Source: Candidatus Zixiibacteriota bacterium (GTDB lineage Bacteria > Zixibacteria > MSB-5A5 > GN15 > FEB-12). Taken from it: a stretch of DNA of 39,378 nucleotides. The DNA lies in assembly GCA_019038695.1 (NCBI GenBank), contig JAHOYZ010000055.1:1-39378 (forward strand), given 5' to 3'. Of the stretch, positions 39,254 through 39,378 are shown piece by piece. Every line of letters starts with the position of its first letter. Within the stretch, counting starts at the first letter, position 1. Both the position numbers and the translations under genes were made by a program. The notes under the pieces were generated by a model. That model was not told the origin of the DNA and did not search any database. It was given only the letters and a program-made list of their open reading frames with translations.

Positions 39254-39378
39254 GAATGTGCAACTGGCATCGAGTCAGAAGCACGAAACGTCATTCACCC
39301 CTGGGTCAGAGAAGGAATATCAAAATATCATCATCTGATCAATTCACACTACTCAGTGGCAGATCGGAGGTGGTCCTC

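Overview
The window most likely comes from an uncultivated bacterium of the candidate phylum Zixibacteria or a close FCB-group relative. The best evidence is four large secreted proteins that end in a paired dockerin-like module built around NIADLTYLVAYLFTGG-type segments. Thrombospondin type 3 calcium repeats, SBBP, sortilin-type and FG-GAP beta-propellers, and a FlgD/type IX-like C-terminal tail support this. The placement is an inference from protein style; no rRNA or tRNA gene was seen. Promoters recognisable by eye are sigma70-like (TTGACA, 17 bp, TATxxT).

Layout. 1-4.9 kb, plus strand: a lipoprotein, a 40-43 aa membrane peptide, a VOC protein, a two-repeat tautomerase, a DUF5362 membrane protein, a secreted CxxC/His-tail protein and a short RlmB-type rRNA methyltransferase. 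4.9-7.8 kb, minus strand: LexA, with a palindrome in its promoter, and an EF-G-like GTPase, with a hairpin terminator between them. 8.2-11.4 kb, minus: a 1046 aa SBBP/TSP3/dockerin surface protein. 11.7-15.4 kb, plus: a DASS (SLC13) transporter and a prolyl oligopeptidase lipoprotein. 15.8-17.9 kb: a DUF6249-like membrane protein (minus), then an ECF sigma factor overlapping its zinc-motif anti-sigma factor, and an OsmC protein (plus). 18.2-20.5 kb, plus: a 771 aa protein joining an HD domain, an nSTAND1-type NTPase and an AraC-type helix-turn-helix. 20.5-30.8 kb, minus: glutamine synthetase, a large secreted protein with a FlgD-like tail, an inhibitory serpin, a sortilin-propeller/TSP3/dockerin protein and an SGNH hydrolase. 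31-33.6 kb, plus: three tandem paralogous secreted proteins of unknown function and the relic of a fourth leader. 33.7-35.3 kb: a divergent DUF454 protein and a TauE/SafE transporter. 35.4-39.1 kb, minus: an FG-GAP/PKD/cohesin-like/dockerin protein and a TSP3/dockerin protein.

How it fits together: the window mixes housekeeping and regulation (lexA, glnA, rlmB, sigma/anti-sigma) with a heavy investment in the cell envelope and exterior: calcium-binding repeat proteins, dockerin-like modules, protease and protease inhibitor. The strongest candidate for an undescribed system is the single-gene HD-nSTAND1-AraC protein, which looks like a MalT-style STAND regulator with an enzymatic front end. 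Next in interest are the paralogue array with its relic, and two families of short palindromic repeats, members of which lie inside coding sequences.
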